From Palleronia pelagia (lineage in GTDB: Bacteria > Pseudomonadota > Alphaproteobacteria > Rhodobacterales > Rhodobacteraceae): DNA of 64,000 bases. Below, one piece after another: positions 1 through 7,681 of the stretch. Both the position numbers and the translations under genes were made by a program. The notes below the pieces were generated by a model. It was not told where the DNA came from, ran no database searches, and saw nothing but the letters and a program-made list of their open reading frames with translations. Numbering within the stretch: position 1 is the first letter of the stretch; every line of letters starts with the position of its first letter. The DNA is taken from assembly GCF_900110115.1 (NCBI RefSeq), contig NZ_FOCM01000001.1, positions 1-64,000 of the forward strand, in the 5' to 3' direction.

Positions 1-47
1 GCAAGCGGACAGGCTCGGTGCGGCGGTTGATCGTGTAAGGGGGAGGT

Positions 48-131
48 TGGTGGGCGACCCTGGAATCGAACCAGGCGTGCGTCTCCGCGAGGGAGTTACA
101 GTCCCCTGCCACACCTTGCGGCCTGTCGCCC
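48..131 (-). tRNA. tRNA-Tyr (anticodon GUA)
   Basis: Read on the minus strand this folds as a class II tRNA of 84 nt including an encoded CCA end. The acceptor strands GGGCGAC (131-125) and GTCGCCC (58-52) pair fully. The anticodon loop reads CTGTAAC, so the anticodon is GUA for tyrosine. The long variable arm expected of tRNA-Tyr is present, and the T-loop carries the usual GTTCGATTC. It is divergent from the methyltransferase gene at 218. Bases 1-47 downstream of it hold nothing I can identify. Confidence 0.97.
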
Positions 132-217
132 AACGTGCGCCGAGGTATCGCCGCGCCGCGGGAGGGTCAAGACGAAATTCTCTTGTCATCGCTGCGATTG
201 GCCCGCATCACCGCGCC

Positions 218-1000
218 ATGGCCAGGAAACCCCAACGCATCATCGAGAAGGAGCGGGCGCGGCGCGACGCGGCACGCTCCACCCTGTGGCTTTTCGGGCT
301 GCACGCGGTGCGCGACGCGCTGCTGAACCCCGCGCGGCAGAAGCTGCGGCTGGTGGTCACGCGCAACGCCGAGGACCGGCTGGCCGACGCCATCGCCGCG
401 TCGGAAATGACGCCCGAGATCGCGGATCCGCGCAAGTTCCCCGCGCCGCTCGATCCCGGATCGGTGCACCAGGGCGCGGCGCTCGAGGTGCGTCCGCTGG
501 ACTGGGGGCCGCTCGACGATCTGCTGGCGCGGGCCGGGGGGCCGCCGCGCCTAGTGCTGCTGGACCGGGTGAGCGACCCGCACAACGTGGGCGCCATCCT
601 GCGCTCGGCCGAAGTGTTTGGGGCGACGGCGGTGATCGCACCCGCCCGCCACGCGGCGCCGGAAACCGGGGCGCTGGCCAAGACGGCGTCGGGCGCGTTG
701 GAGCGCCAGCCCTACCTGCGTGTGGGCAACCTGGGCAACACCATGACCGCGTTGGCGAAATCCGGCGTGATCCTTTTGGGGCTGGACGGGGAGGCCGAGA
801 CCTCAATCGCCGATGCGGCGGCGCAGTATCACGACCGGCCGCTGGGCCTGGTGATGGGGGCCGAGGGGCCCGGGCTGCGCGCACGCACGCGCGAGCTGTG
901 CCATGGGCTGGTGCGGATCGACGCGGCCGGAGGCTTCGGCTCGCTGAACGTGTCGAACGCGGCGGCCGTGGCGCTCTATGCCACGCGAATCGCGCGGTGA
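218..1000 (+). CDS. rlmB: 23S rRNA 2'-O-ribose methyltransferase (SpoU/TrmH family, RlmB-like)
   Basis: A 260-residue SAM-dependent SPOUT methyltransferase, expected to methylate a guanosine 2'-OH in 23S rRNA. The N-terminal substrate-binding domain begins with the family signature LFGLHAVRDALLNP (about residues 25-38). The C-terminal SpoU domain has all three motifs: LLDRVSDPHNVGAILRSAE, LGLVMGAEGPGLR and GFGSLNVSNAAAVALY, which build the trefoil-knot cofactor site. I start at ATG 218 because the protein then matches the family; the frame stays open upstream but that stretch runs into the tRNA. It could be another TrmH-family enzyme, but the N-terminal domain favours RlmB. Confidence 0.88.
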   Translation: MARKPQRIIEKERARRDAARSTLWLFGLHAVRDALLNPARQKLRLVVTRNAEDRLADAIAASEMTPEIADPRKFPAPLDPGSVHQGAALEVRPLDWGPLDDLLARAGGPPRLVLLDRVSDPHNVGAILRSAEVFGATAVIAPARHAAPETGALAKTASGALERQPYLRVGNLGNTMTALAKSGVILLGLDGEAETSIADAAAQYHDRPLGLVMGAEGPGLRARTRELCHGLVRIDAAGGFGSLNVSNAAAVALYATRIAR

Positions 1001-1113
1001 TCACACTCGCGCGACCGGATCTGGTGCAACCAGGCGGTGATTCCCAAGTTTATTCCCGTGGCACCCGATCCGGAACTTCGGGTGACCTGTCACTGTCCCT
1101 CGTTCCGAAACTC

Positions 1114-1145
1114 GCGCCCGGGCCTTGCGCCACGGGCGCTTTTTT
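1114..1145 (+). terminator. Rho-independent terminator after rlmB (or leader hairpin of the next gene)
   Basis: A 7-bp perfect stem, GCGCCCG (1114-1120) with CGGGCGC (1133-1139), is followed at once by six T residues. This is a canonical intrinsic terminator. It ends only 15 bases before the ATG at 1161, so transcription of the next gene must either start very close by or read through it. Confidence 0.75.
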
Positions 1146-1160
1146 GTCGAAGGTGCGGCC

Positions 1161-1625
1161 ATGGATGACAGCGACCTAAAACGGATCCTGACCGGCACGA
1201 AGACCGTCGCCTGCCTCGGCGTCTCGCCCAACCCGGTGCGCCCCAGCTATTTCGTGGCCCGCTACCTGAGCTTGCGCGGCTTCACCGTGCATCCGGTGAA
1301 CCCGGTGGCCGCGGGGCAGCGGATCTTCGGGCGCGAGGTCCTGTCGAGCCTGTCGGACCTGCCCGCGGGGGTGCAGATGCTCGACGTCTTCCGCCGCTCG
1401 GAATTCGTGCCCGAGATCGTCGACGAGGCGCTGGAGGTCATGCCCGATCTCAGCGTGATCTGGATGCAGATCGGCGTGCAGAACGAAGAGGCCGCCGCGA
1501 AGGCGCGGGCGCGGGGGATCGAGGTGGTGATGAACCGCTGCCCCAAGATCGAGTACCAGCGCCTGTTCGGCGAGTTGCGCATGGGCGGCTTCGCGACCGG
1601 GGTGATCTCGTCCAAGCGGCGGTAG
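1161..1625 (+). CDS. CoA-binding domain protein (YccU type)
   Basis: A 154-residue cytosolic protein made almost entirely of one Rossmann-type CoA-binding fold. The nucleotide loop is seen in VACLGVSPNPVRPSYFVARYL (start of this motif near residue 14), followed by GFTVHPVNPVAAG and a conserved tail with the MNRCPKIEY segment near residue 130. Length matches the YccU family, whose exact role is not established; homologues bind CoA or acyl-CoA. I chose ATG 1161, which has AAGG about 8 bases upstream, over an in-frame upstream start that would lie inside the terminator hairpin. Confidence 0.88.
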   Translation: MDDSDLKRILTGTKTVACLGVSPNPVRPSYFVARYLSLRGFTVHPVNPVAAGQRIFGREVLSSLSDLPAGVQMLDVFRRSEFVPEIVDEALEVMPDLSVIWMQIGVQNEEAAAKARARGIEVVMNRCPKIEYQRLFGELRMGGFATGVISSKRR

Positions 1626-1642
1626 GGTGCCGGACCGGTCAC

Positions 1643-1701
1643 GGGGGCGCCGCCCCCGTCCGCTGCGCGGACTCCCCCGAGGTGTTTCGGGAAAGATGAA
1701 G
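1643..1701 (+). repeat. 59-bp intergenic repeat, copy 1 (two hairpins plus conserved tail)
   Basis: This segment begins with two back-to-back palindromes, GGGGGCGCCGCCCCC and GTCCGCTGCGCGGAC, then a tail containing GAGGTGTTTCGGGAAAGATG. A second copy of equal length lies at 59029-59087 with about 52 of 59 bases identical. Both copies lie between converging genes, here the CoA-binding gene and hisE. It may act as a transcription stop or be a dispersed repeat. Confidence 0.8.
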
Positions 1702-1763
1702 TCGGGGTTGTTCCTGGCTTTGCGACATGGGCAGTTGCTGGCGCCGCGGTCCTGATCCGGCGT

Positions 1764-2072
1764 TCAGCGCGCGGCTTTTTCGGCGAGTCCGGATTGCGAC
1801 TGGCGCCGGGCGAGTTCGGCCTCGATATCGGCCAAGCTCACGTCGCGGGCGGCGCACATGACCAGCAGGTGATAGAGCGCGTCGGCGGCCTCGGATGCCA
1901 GGCGGTCGCGGTCGCCCTTGACGGCCTCGATGATCGCCTCGACCGCTTCCTCGCCGAACTTTTCGGCGCATTTCTCGGGACCCTTCGACAGGAGCCGCGC
2001 GGTCCACGAGCTGTCGGGATCGGCCTCCTTGCGGGCGGCGATGGTGGCGGCGAGATCGTGCAGCGCGCTCAT
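1764..2072 (-). CDS. hisE: Phosphoribosyl-ATP pyrophosphatase
   Basis: A 102-residue enzyme that hydrolyses phosphoribosyl-ATP to phosphoribosyl-AMP, the second step of histidine synthesis. It is an all-helical MazG-like fold: the metal-binding acidic runs [18 protein letters not shown] (residues about 33-50) and [14 protein letters not shown] are present. It is a stand-alone HisE, not fused to HisI. The start is set by an ATGA overlap with the hisF stop, indicating translational coupling. It is the last his gene of this minus-strand run; hisI is not nearby. Confidence 0.95.
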   Translation of the reverse strand: MSALHDLAATIAARKEADPDSSWTARLLSKGPEKCAEKFGEEAVEAIIEAVKGDRDRLASEAADALYHLLVMCAARDVSLADIEAELARRQSQSGLAEKAAR

Positions 2073-2830
2073 GTCAGCCTCATGGGGATGCCGGCGGCGG
2101 CCATGTGGGCCTTGGCCTCGGCGATGGAATAGTCGCCGAAATGGAAGATCGAGGCGGCCAGCACCGCCGACGCGCCCCCCTTGGTCACCCCTTCGACCAG
2201 GTGGTCGAGCGTGCCCACCCCGCCCGAGGCGATGACCGGCACCGAGACCGCGTCGCTGATCGCGCGGGTCATGGGCAGGTTGAACCCGGCCCGCGTGCCG
2301 TCGCGATCCATCGAGGTCAACAGGATCTCGCCCGCGCCCTTGGCCACAACGGTGCAGGCGAATTCCACCGCGTCGATGCCGGTGGGGCGGCGGCCGCCAT
2401 GGGTGAAGATCTCCCACCGGTCCTCGGACACCGCCTTGGCGTCGATGGCCACGACGATGCATTGCGAGCCGAAGCGGTCGGCGGCTTCGGACACCACGTC
2501 GGGGTTCGCCACGGCGGCCGAGTTGAAGCTGACCTTGTCGGCGCCCGACAGCAGCAGGTTGCGCACGTCGTCGGCGGTGCGCACGCCGCCGCCGATGGTC
2601 AGCGGCATGAAGCAGTGCTCGGCCGTCCGGGTGACCAGGTCGAACATCGTGCCGCGGTTCTCGTGCGTGGCGTGGATGTCGAGGAAACACAGCTCGTCCG
2701 CGCCGGCCGCGTCATAGGCGATGGCCGCGTCCACCGGGTCGCCCGCGTCGCGCAGGTCGACGAAGTTCACGCCCTTGACCACGCGGCCATCGGCGACATC
2801 GAGACAGGGGATGATCCGGGTCTTGAGCAT
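2069..2830 (-). CDS. hisF: Imidazole glycerol phosphate synthase, cyclase subunit
   Basis: A 253-residue (beta/alpha)8 barrel subunit. With HisH it converts PRFAR plus ammonia into imidazole glycerol phosphate and AICAR. The catalytic Asp11 is in [16 protein letters not shown], and the second-half barrel repeats GGGVRT and [10 protein letters not shown] form the phosphate sites. The length is exactly family-typical. It overlaps hisE by four bases. Upstream, two plus-strand genes separate it from hisA, so it needs either read-through from hisA across opposing genes or its own promoter. Confidence 0.97.
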   Translation of the reverse strand: MLKTRIIPCLDVADGRVVKGVNFVDLRDAGDPVDAAIAYDAAGADELCFLDIHATHENRGTMFDLVTRTAEHCFMPLTIGGGVRTADDVRNLLLSGADKVSFNSAAVANPDVVSEAADRFGSQCIVVAIDAKAVSEDRWEIFTHGGRRPTGIDAVEFACTVVAKGAGEILLTSMDRDGTRAGFNLPMTRAISDAVSVPVIASGGVGTLDHLVEGVTKGGASAVLAASIFHFGDYSIAEAKAHMAAAGIPMRLT

Positions 2831-2930
2831 GGCCCGCTTCTAGCGCGGGCATCACGTTTGTGCCAGTGGCCGATCGACGGGCCGGGCGCGGGCTATGTTC
2901 CGGGCAATACAGCAATCCGGAGGAGCAATC

Positions 2931-3374
2931 ATGCGCAGACTTATCCCGGTCCTTGGGGCCCTGCTGGCCGCGACGCCCGCCCTGGCCGACTACCAGCGGA
3001 TGCAGGCGGAGGGCTCGGTCCCGGACGCCATGGCGCGCCTGACCGCCGCTGTGGAAGAGGCGGGGGCGACCGTGTTCGCCACCATCGACCACGGCGCGGG
3101 CGCGGCGTCGGTGGACATGGAGTTGCCCGACAGCCAGCTTTTGATCTTCGGCAACCCGATGCTGGGCACGCCCGCCATGCAGGCCGACCCGCTGGCGGGG
3201 CTGCATCTGCCGCTTAAGATCCTGGTCTATTCCGATGGCGACGGTCAGACCTGGGTCGCCTACGAGGAGGTCGACGACACGTTCGATGAGCTGGACGCCG
3301 TGGAAGACCTGGAGGTTCTCGAGCAGATGGAAGGCGCGCTCGGCAAGTTTTCGTCGGCCGCGGCGGGCGAATAG
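2931..3374 (+). CDS. DUF302 protein with signal peptide
   Basis: A 147-residue exported protein of unknown function. Residues 1-19 form a signal peptide (RR, hydrophobic stretch LIPVLGALLAATPALA, cut before DYQRM). The mature part is a single DUF302 domain, recognised by VDMELPDSQLLIFGNPMLG and LAGLHLPLKILVYSDGDG followed by VAYEE. The start has a strong Shine-Dalgarno GGAGGA about 7 bases upstream; the frame is open further 5' but lacks such a site. It runs opposite to the flanking hisF and hisA, so it interrupts the his cluster. Confidence 0.85.
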   Translation: MRRLIPVLGALLAATPALADYQRMQAEGSVPDAMARLTAAVEEAGATVFATIDHGAGAASVDMELPDSQLLIFGNPMLGTPAMQADPLAGLHLPLKILVYSDGDGQTWVAYEEVDDTFDELDAVEDLEVLEQMEGALGKFSSAAAGE

Positions 3375-3486
3375 GCGCCTCTGTGCCGATGGCGTGGCGG
3401 GGGCCTCGTCCGCCGGGATCGATGCCCCACCTGAACGTCAGACCGCGCCATTTCCGGCGCGGCGCATGACCGGAAAGGATGCCGCC

Positions 3487-3642
3487 ATGACTCTGCGCAC
3501 GATTCCCCTGATCCCCACGATGGCGCTTGCCGCCTTCCTCGGGCTGGCCGCCTGCCAGGAAGAAGAGGCCGAAACCGAAGACACCGGGGCCGAGACCGGC
3601 CAGATGGAAGAGACCGGAGAGGGTGAGGCCGAGACCGAATAG
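3487..3642 (+). CDS. Very small acidic lipoprotein
   Basis: A 51-residue predicted lipoprotein. The signal MTLRTIPLIPTMALAAFLG is followed by the lipobox LAAC, so the mature chain would start at Cys23. The remaining residues are nearly all Glu, Thr, Gly, Ala and Asp with short EETGEGEAETE-like repeats and no structured domain. It follows the DUF302 gene on the same strand, with AAAGGATG-type Shine-Dalgarno bases upstream of ATG 3487. Function unknown; similar tiny acidic lipoproteins occur in related bacteria. It is opposed to hisA, which ends 30 bases away. Confidence 0.65.
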   Translation: MTLRTIPLIPTMALAAFLGLAACQEEEAETEDTGAETGQMEETGEGEAETE

Positions 3643-3672
3643 GTCCGGCCGGCCTGTCGCGGCGTGGGGCCC

Positions 3673-4389
3673 TCAGCCCAGCGCCGCGATGGCCTGCGAC
3701 AGGTCCAGCGCGCCGTCGTAAAGCGCGCGGCCCGAGATCGCGCCCGCGATGACGCCCGTGTCGCGCAGGGCCAGAAGATCGTCCATGGACGACACCCCGC
3801 CCGAGGCGATGACCGGCATCTCGACCGCGCGCGCCAGCGCCGCAGTGGCGGCCACGTTCGGCCCCTGCATGGCGCCGTCACGGTCGATATCGGTGTAGAT
3901 GATCGCGGCGACGCCCGCGTCTTCGAAGGATTTCGCCAGGTCGGTCACCTGCATGTCAGTCTCGGTCGCCCAGCCCCGCGTGGCGACGCGGCCATTGCGC
4001 GCGTCGAGCCCCACGGCGACCTTGCCCGGGAAGGCGCGCGCCGCCTCGCGCACAAGGTCGGGGTTCTCGACCGCCACGGTCCCGAGGATCACGCGCGCCA
4101 GGCCGCGGTCGAGCCACGCCTCGATGGTCGCCATGTCGCGGATGCCGCCGCCCAGCTGCGCGGGGATGTCGACGGCGGCGAGGATCGATTCGACCGCCGC
4201 GGCGTTCACCGGCCGGCCCTCGAACGCGCCGTTCAGGTCGACGAGGTGAAGCCATTCGCAACCGGCGGCCACGAAGCTTTGGGCCTGCGCGGCCGGATCC
4301 TCGCCGAAGACGGTCGCCGCCTCCATGTCGCCGCGCAGAAGCCTTACGCAGGCGCCGTCCTTCAGGTCGATGGCGGGGTAGAGGATCAT
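3673..4389 (-). CDS. hisA: ProFAR isomerase (phosphoribosylformimino-AICAR-P isomerase)
   Basis: A 238-residue (beta/alpha)8 barrel enzyme that isomerises ProFAR to PRFAR, the substrate of HisFH. The catalytic Asp8 lies in [12 protein letters not shown], and the phosphate-binding repeats [10 protein letters not shown] and [11 protein letters not shown] mark the two half-barrels. The frame is open upstream of 4389, but this ATG gives the exact family N-terminus. It is separated from hisH by three plus-strand genes and from hisF by two. Confidence 0.97.
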   Translation of the reverse strand: MILYPAIDLKDGACVRLLRGDMEAATVFGEDPAAQAQSFVAAGCEWLHLVDLNGAFEGRPVNAAAVESILAAVDIPAQLGGGIRDMATIEAWLDRGLARVILGTVAVENPDLVREAARAFPGKVAVGLDARNGRVATRGWATETDMQVTDLAKSFEDAGVAAIIYTDIDRDGAMQGPNVAATAALARAVEMPVIASGGVSSMDDLLALRDTGVIAGAISGRALYDGALDLSQAIAALG

Positions 4390-4521
4390 GGCGCGGGCTC
4401 CTGTGGCGATTTCACCGCGCTTTTGCCCGCAGCGGCGAAGGCATGCAACAGACCCAACGTCAGTGTTGCGTGGCGCGCGGGTGCTGCGCATCGTCGGCGC
4501 AGTCTTTCGGGAGGAGATACC

Positions 4522-4911
4522 ATGAAAAAGACCATTCTCGCCGCCATCGCCACGCTGGGCCTGGCCGGGGCCGCGCATGCCCAGGATGTCAGCGGCCAGT
4601 GGCGCACGCAGGCCGACGACAACGGCAACTTCGCGGTCGTGACGATTTCGCCCTGCGGTGGCGATTATTGCGGCGTGATCTCGGCGGCCTACGGCCCCGA
4701 CGGCCGCCAGATCCAGTCGCCGAACGTGGGCCGGCGCATCGTCTGGGACATGACGCCCCAGGGCGGCGGGTCCTTCACCGGCGGCAAGATCTGGGCCCCG
4801 GACCGCGACAAGACCTACAACTCTAAGATGCAGCTTTCGGGCAATTCGCTGAAGGTCGAGGGCTGCGTCCTGGTGGTCTGCCGCGGACAGACCTGGGCCC
4901 GGGCGAACTGA
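4522..4911 (+). CDS. DUF2147 family secreted protein
   Basis: A 129-residue exported protein. A clear Sec signal peptide ([20 protein letters not shown]) precedes the mature start QDVSGQW. The mature part matches DUF2147: GQWRTQADD, an [12 protein letters not shown] segment with paired Cys, [17 protein letters not shown], and a final [11 protein letters not shown]. These are small beta-rich, lipocalin-like periplasmic proteins of unknown ligand. GGAGGA sits 6 bases before the ATG. It is divergent from hisA. Confidence 0.85.
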   Translation: MKKTILAAIATLGLAGAAHAQDVSGQWRTQADDNGNFAVVTISPCGGDYCGVISAAYGPDGRQIQSPNVGRRIVWDMTPQGGGSFTGGKIWAPDRDKTYNSKMQLSGNSLKVEGCVLVVCRGQTWARAN

Positions 4912-4984
4912 GCAAGGCTGGCTGAGACCCGGCACGGGGCTAGGTCGTTCTTCAAGCGCGACACAGCGAAGGAGGACGCCACCC

Positions 4985-5806
4985 GTGCCGATGATCCAGA
5001 CTGCCGACAAGATCGACCTTTACGTCAAGGACTGGGGGTCGGGCCGCCCGGTCATCCTGATCCACGGCTGGCCGCTGAACGCTGACGCGTGGGAGGCACA
5101 GGCACTGGCCCTGCTCGAGGCCGGCTTCCGCGTCATCAGCTACGACCGGCGCGGGTTCGGCCGGTCGGGCCAGGCCTGCAAGGGCTACGACTACGACACC
5201 ATGGCCGATGACCTGGCGTCGATCATCCGCACGCTCGACCTGCGCGACGTCACCATCGTGGGCTTTTCCATGGGGGGCGGCGAGGTCGCCCGCTACATGA
5301 CCCGCCACGGTACCGCGCGCCTGCGCAGCGCCGCGCTGATCGCGTCCATCGTCCCATACATGGCCAAGACCGGAGACAACCCCAAGGGCGTTCCGGCCGA
5401 CGCGTTCCAGGGGATGAAGGACGGCGTGCGCGCAGACCGCCCGCAGTTCATGCGCGACTTCTTTCCCAACTTCTTCGGCAACGGGACCGATGCGGGCGGG
5501 GTCAGCGACGGCATGCTCGACTGGACCTTCAACATGGCGATGATGGCCAGCCCCAAGGCCACGATCGACTGCATCGACGCGTTCGGGACCACGGACCTGC
5601 GCGAGGACGCGCGCAAGATCGACGTGCCCGTGCTGATCGTCCACGGAACGGGGGACGAGATCGTGCCCATCGACGTGTCGGCTCGACAGGCGGCCGAACT
5701 GATCGAGCAGTCCACCCTGAAGGAATACGAGGGCGCGCCCCACGGCCTGACGGCGACGCATGCCGAGCAGCTGAACGCCGACCTGCTGGAGTTCCTGAAG
5801 GACTGA
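4985..5806 (+). CDS. Alpha/beta hydrolase (non-haem haloperoxidase/arylesterase type)
   Basis: A 273-residue alpha/beta-hydrolase without a signal peptide. The triad is visible: Ser95 in GFSMGGGE, Asp224 in [10 protein letters not shown] and His253 in [10 protein letters not shown]. The oxyanion HGWP motif is at 27-30. The pattern YDRRGFGRS and the C-terminal PHGLTATH are typical of the chloroperoxidase/arylesterase group, which hydrolyses esters or performs perhydrolysis. I chose GTG 4985 because AGGAGG at 4970-4975 is well spaced for it; ATG 4991 is the alternative. It sits between hisA and hisH on the opposite strand. Substrate unknown. Confidence 0.87.
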   Translation: MPMIQTADKIDLYVKDWGSGRPVILIHGWPLNADAWEAQALALLEAGFRVISYDRRGFGRSGQACKGYDYDTMADDLASIIRTLDLRDVTIVGFSMGGGEVARYMTRHGTARLRSAALIASIVPYMAKTGDNPKGVPADAFQGMKDGVRADRPQFMRDFFPNFFGNGTDAGGVSDGMLDWTFNMAMMASPKATIDCIDAFGTTDLREDARKIDVPVLIVHGTGDEIVPIDVSARQAAELIEQSTLKEYEGAPHGLTATHAEQLNADLLEFLKD

Positions 5807-5851
5807 GGTCGCGTTCACCCATCGTAAGGGATCGCGGGGCAGGATGGGGTC

Positions 5852-6094
5852 ATGCGATGCGCCCGTTCTGCCCTGCTGCCGTTGATCATTCTTGCCGCCT
5901 GCGGGTCCGGTGACGGCACCGAGGCGGGTAACACGGTGATGGTCGACACCTACCTGTCCACGCCGGATCCGGGATCGGCCAGCCGGGACGCGGCTGCGCG
6001 CAGGTGCCGGGCGCGGGGGCAGGGCGGTGCGACCCATATCGCGACGCGGGACACCGCACGCAGGACCGTGCGCCACGTCTTTCGCTGCGGCTGA
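5852..6094 (+). CDS. Small putative lipoprotein
   Basis: An 80-residue predicted lipoprotein. The N-terminus MRCARSALLPLIILAACGSG ends in a lipobox (LAAC, Cys at 17). The mature part is short, Arg-rich towards the end, with a second Cys pair (ARRCRARG and FRCG). No known domain. It runs convergent to hisH, 28 bases apart. I accept it because the lipobox is well formed, but the coding case is only moderate. Confidence 0.5.
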   Translation: MRCARSALLPLIILAACGSGDGTEAGNTVMVDTYLSTPDPGSASRDAAARRCRARGQGGATHIATRDTARRTVRHVFRCG

Positions 6095-6122
6095 GGGTCT
6101 GGGGACCAGCCCCGCGCGGGGG

Positions 6123-6764
6123 TCAGGGGGTCCAGGCCAGGAAATTCGCGATCAGGCGCAGCCCGGCCGATTGGCTTTTCTCTGGGTGGAACTGCGTGCC
6201 GACCCGGGTGCCATGGGCGACCACGGCGGTAATGTCGGTGCCGTAATCGCAGTGGGCCAGCCGCTGCGCCGGGTCGCGCATGGCCATGTGATAGGAGTGC
6301 ACGAAATAGGCGTGATCGCCGGTCTCCAGCCCGTCCAGTACGGGGTGGGGCCGGTCGATGACCAGGTCGTTCCAGCCCATATGCGGCACCTTCAGCGCGG
6401 CGTCGCCGGGATCGATCGCGACGACGTCCGCGTCGATCCAGCCCAGGCCCTCGGTCTCGCGGTACTCGAACCCGCGCTGCGCCATCAGCTGCATGCCCAC
6501 GCAGATGCCCAGGAACGGGCGGCCGCGCCCTTCGACGGTTTCCAGCAGCGCCTCGTGCAGGGCGGAGCGGTCGCGCACCAGCGCGGCGCGGCAGGCCGGG
6601 AAGGCGCCGTCGCCCGGCAGCACCACGCGGTCGGCGCGGGCCACGTCCTCGGGTCGCGACGACACCAGCACCCGGCCGCCATCGGTTTCGCGCGCCATGC
6701 GCTGGAAGGCCTTCTCGGCCGAATGCAGGTTGCCGCTGTCGGTGTCGATCAGGACGGTGAGCAT
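6123..6764 (-). CDS. hisH: Imidazole glycerol phosphate synthase, glutaminase subunit
   Basis: A 213-residue class I glutamine amidotransferase that feeds ammonia into HisF. The nucleophile Cys88 is in FLGICVGMQLM and the His193/Glu195 pair is in GTQFHPEKS. The N-terminal DTDSGNLHSAEKAF is the family's usual start. It begins four bases after the hisB stop, so the two are co-transcribed. The next his gene, hisA, is 1.7 kb away beyond three opposing genes. Confidence 0.97.
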   Translation of the reverse strand: MLTVLIDTDSGNLHSAEKAFQRMARETDGGRVLVSSRPEDVARADRVVLPGDGAFPACRAALVRDRSALHEALLETVEGRGRPFLGICVGMQLMAQRGFEYRETEGLGWIDADVVAIDPGDAALKVPHMGWNDLVIDRPHPVLDGLETGDHAYFVHSYHMAMRDPAQRLAHCDYGTDITAVVAHGTRVGTQFHPEKSQSAGLRLIANFLAWTP

Positions 6765-6768
6765 GGGG

Positions 6769-7356
6769 TCAGAGCGCGCCCTTGGTCGAGGGCACGGCAT
6801 TGGCCTTGCGCGGATCGGCCTCGACCGCCTGGCGCAGGGCGCGGGCGGTGGCCTTGAACGCGGCCTCGGCGATGTGGTGGCTGTTGATGCCACGCACCAT
6901 GTCCAGGTGCAGCGTTATGCCGCCGTGGGTGCTGAACGCCTGGAAGAATTCGCGCACCAGCTCGGTGTCGAAACCGCCGATCTTCTGGGTCGGGAAGGCG
7001 ACGTTCCAGCCCAGCCAGGCCCGGCCCGACAGGTCCAGCGCGCACATGACCTGCGCGTCGTCCATGGGCAGCGCGCACTGGCCGTAGCGCGCGATGCCGC
7101 GCTTGTCGCCCAGCGCCTTGGCCAGCGCCTGGCCCAGCGCGATGCCCACGTCCTCGACCGTGTGGTGGTCGTCGATATGCAGGTCCCCGCTCGCCTTGAT
7201 CTTCATGTCGATCAGCGAATGGCGCGCCAGCTGGTCCAGCATGTGGTCGAAGAAGCCCACCCCGGTCTCCATGTCGTAGGATCCGGTGCCATCGAGGTCG
7301 ACCATCACGGTGATGTCCGTCTCGGAGGTCTTACGGGTGATCGAAGCGCTGCGCAT
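6769..7356 (-). CDS. hisB: Imidazoleglycerol-phosphate dehydratase
   Basis: A 195-residue monofunctional dehydratase that converts imidazole glycerol phosphate to imidazole acetol phosphate. The metal-binding His motifs are present in both halves: [14 protein letters not shown] and [14 protein letters not shown] in the first, [13 protein letters not shown] in the second. It lacks the N-terminal phosphatase domain of the enterobacterial bifunctional HisB, as expected in alphaproteobacteria. It is the first gene of the minus-strand his run and is divergent from aceE, with 325 bases between. Confidence 0.97.
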   Translation of the reverse strand: MRSASITRKTSETDITVMVDLDGTGSYDMETGVGFFDHMLDQLARHSLIDMKIKASGDLHIDDHHTVEDVGIALGQALAKALGDKRGIARYGQCALPMDDAQVMCALDLSGRAWLGWNVAFPTQKIGGFDTELVREFFQAFSTHGGITLHLDMVRGINSHHIAEAAFKATARALRQAVEADPRKANAVPSTKGAL

Positions 7357-7681
7357 GTTGCGGCCTTTCGCCAGGGTCGGGTCTCAGCCCGGCTATAGGC
7401 GCGATGGCGCCGGCTGAAAAGCCTCGCCGCGCCGCGCGGAAAAAACCGGCGCAATTAGATGACATCCGCCCGGTGTTCGGGTTTACCTAGTGACATGACG
7501 GGGTTGCACAAACCCTCGGTGTCGCGTTGGACTGCTCCGGACTAAGGTCTAGCTAGCCACTAGGCGACATTACCAGGCCGACGGGAGGCGTCCTGGCGTC
7601 GGGAGAGCAAGCTGCCATAGCGCCGCCTGCCACCCACAGCGCCCGATCTCTCCCACGGTACGAACGCGAAGGGATGAGACT
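7357..7681. promoter_or_regulatory. Divergent regulatory region between hisB and aceE
   Basis: A gene-free 325-base stretch that must hold the promoters of the his run and the PDH operon. Visible structure: TGACAT direct repeats at 7460-7465 and 7491-7496 (31 bases apart, about three helical turns), a small GGGTT/AACCC hairpin at 7501-7515, the palindrome CTAGCTAG near 7549, and a six-base-pair stem CCGACG/CGTCGG at 7578-7602 in what would be the aceE leader. No ORF or RNA gene is convincing here. Confidence 0.6.
7527..7555 (+). promoter_or_regulatory. Candidate sigma-70 promoter for aceE
   Basis: TTGGAC (7527-7532), a 17-base spacer and TAGCTA (7550-7555) resemble a housekeeping promoter with a weak -10. 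It would give an aceE leader of about 120 bases including the hairpin at 7578-7602. Inferred from pattern only. Confidence 0.35.

Noticed and set aside
3643-3672. GGCCGGCC palindrome between the small lipoprotein and hisA as a terminator
   Set aside because: Short, no loop and no T-run on either strand; ordinary GC-rich sequence.
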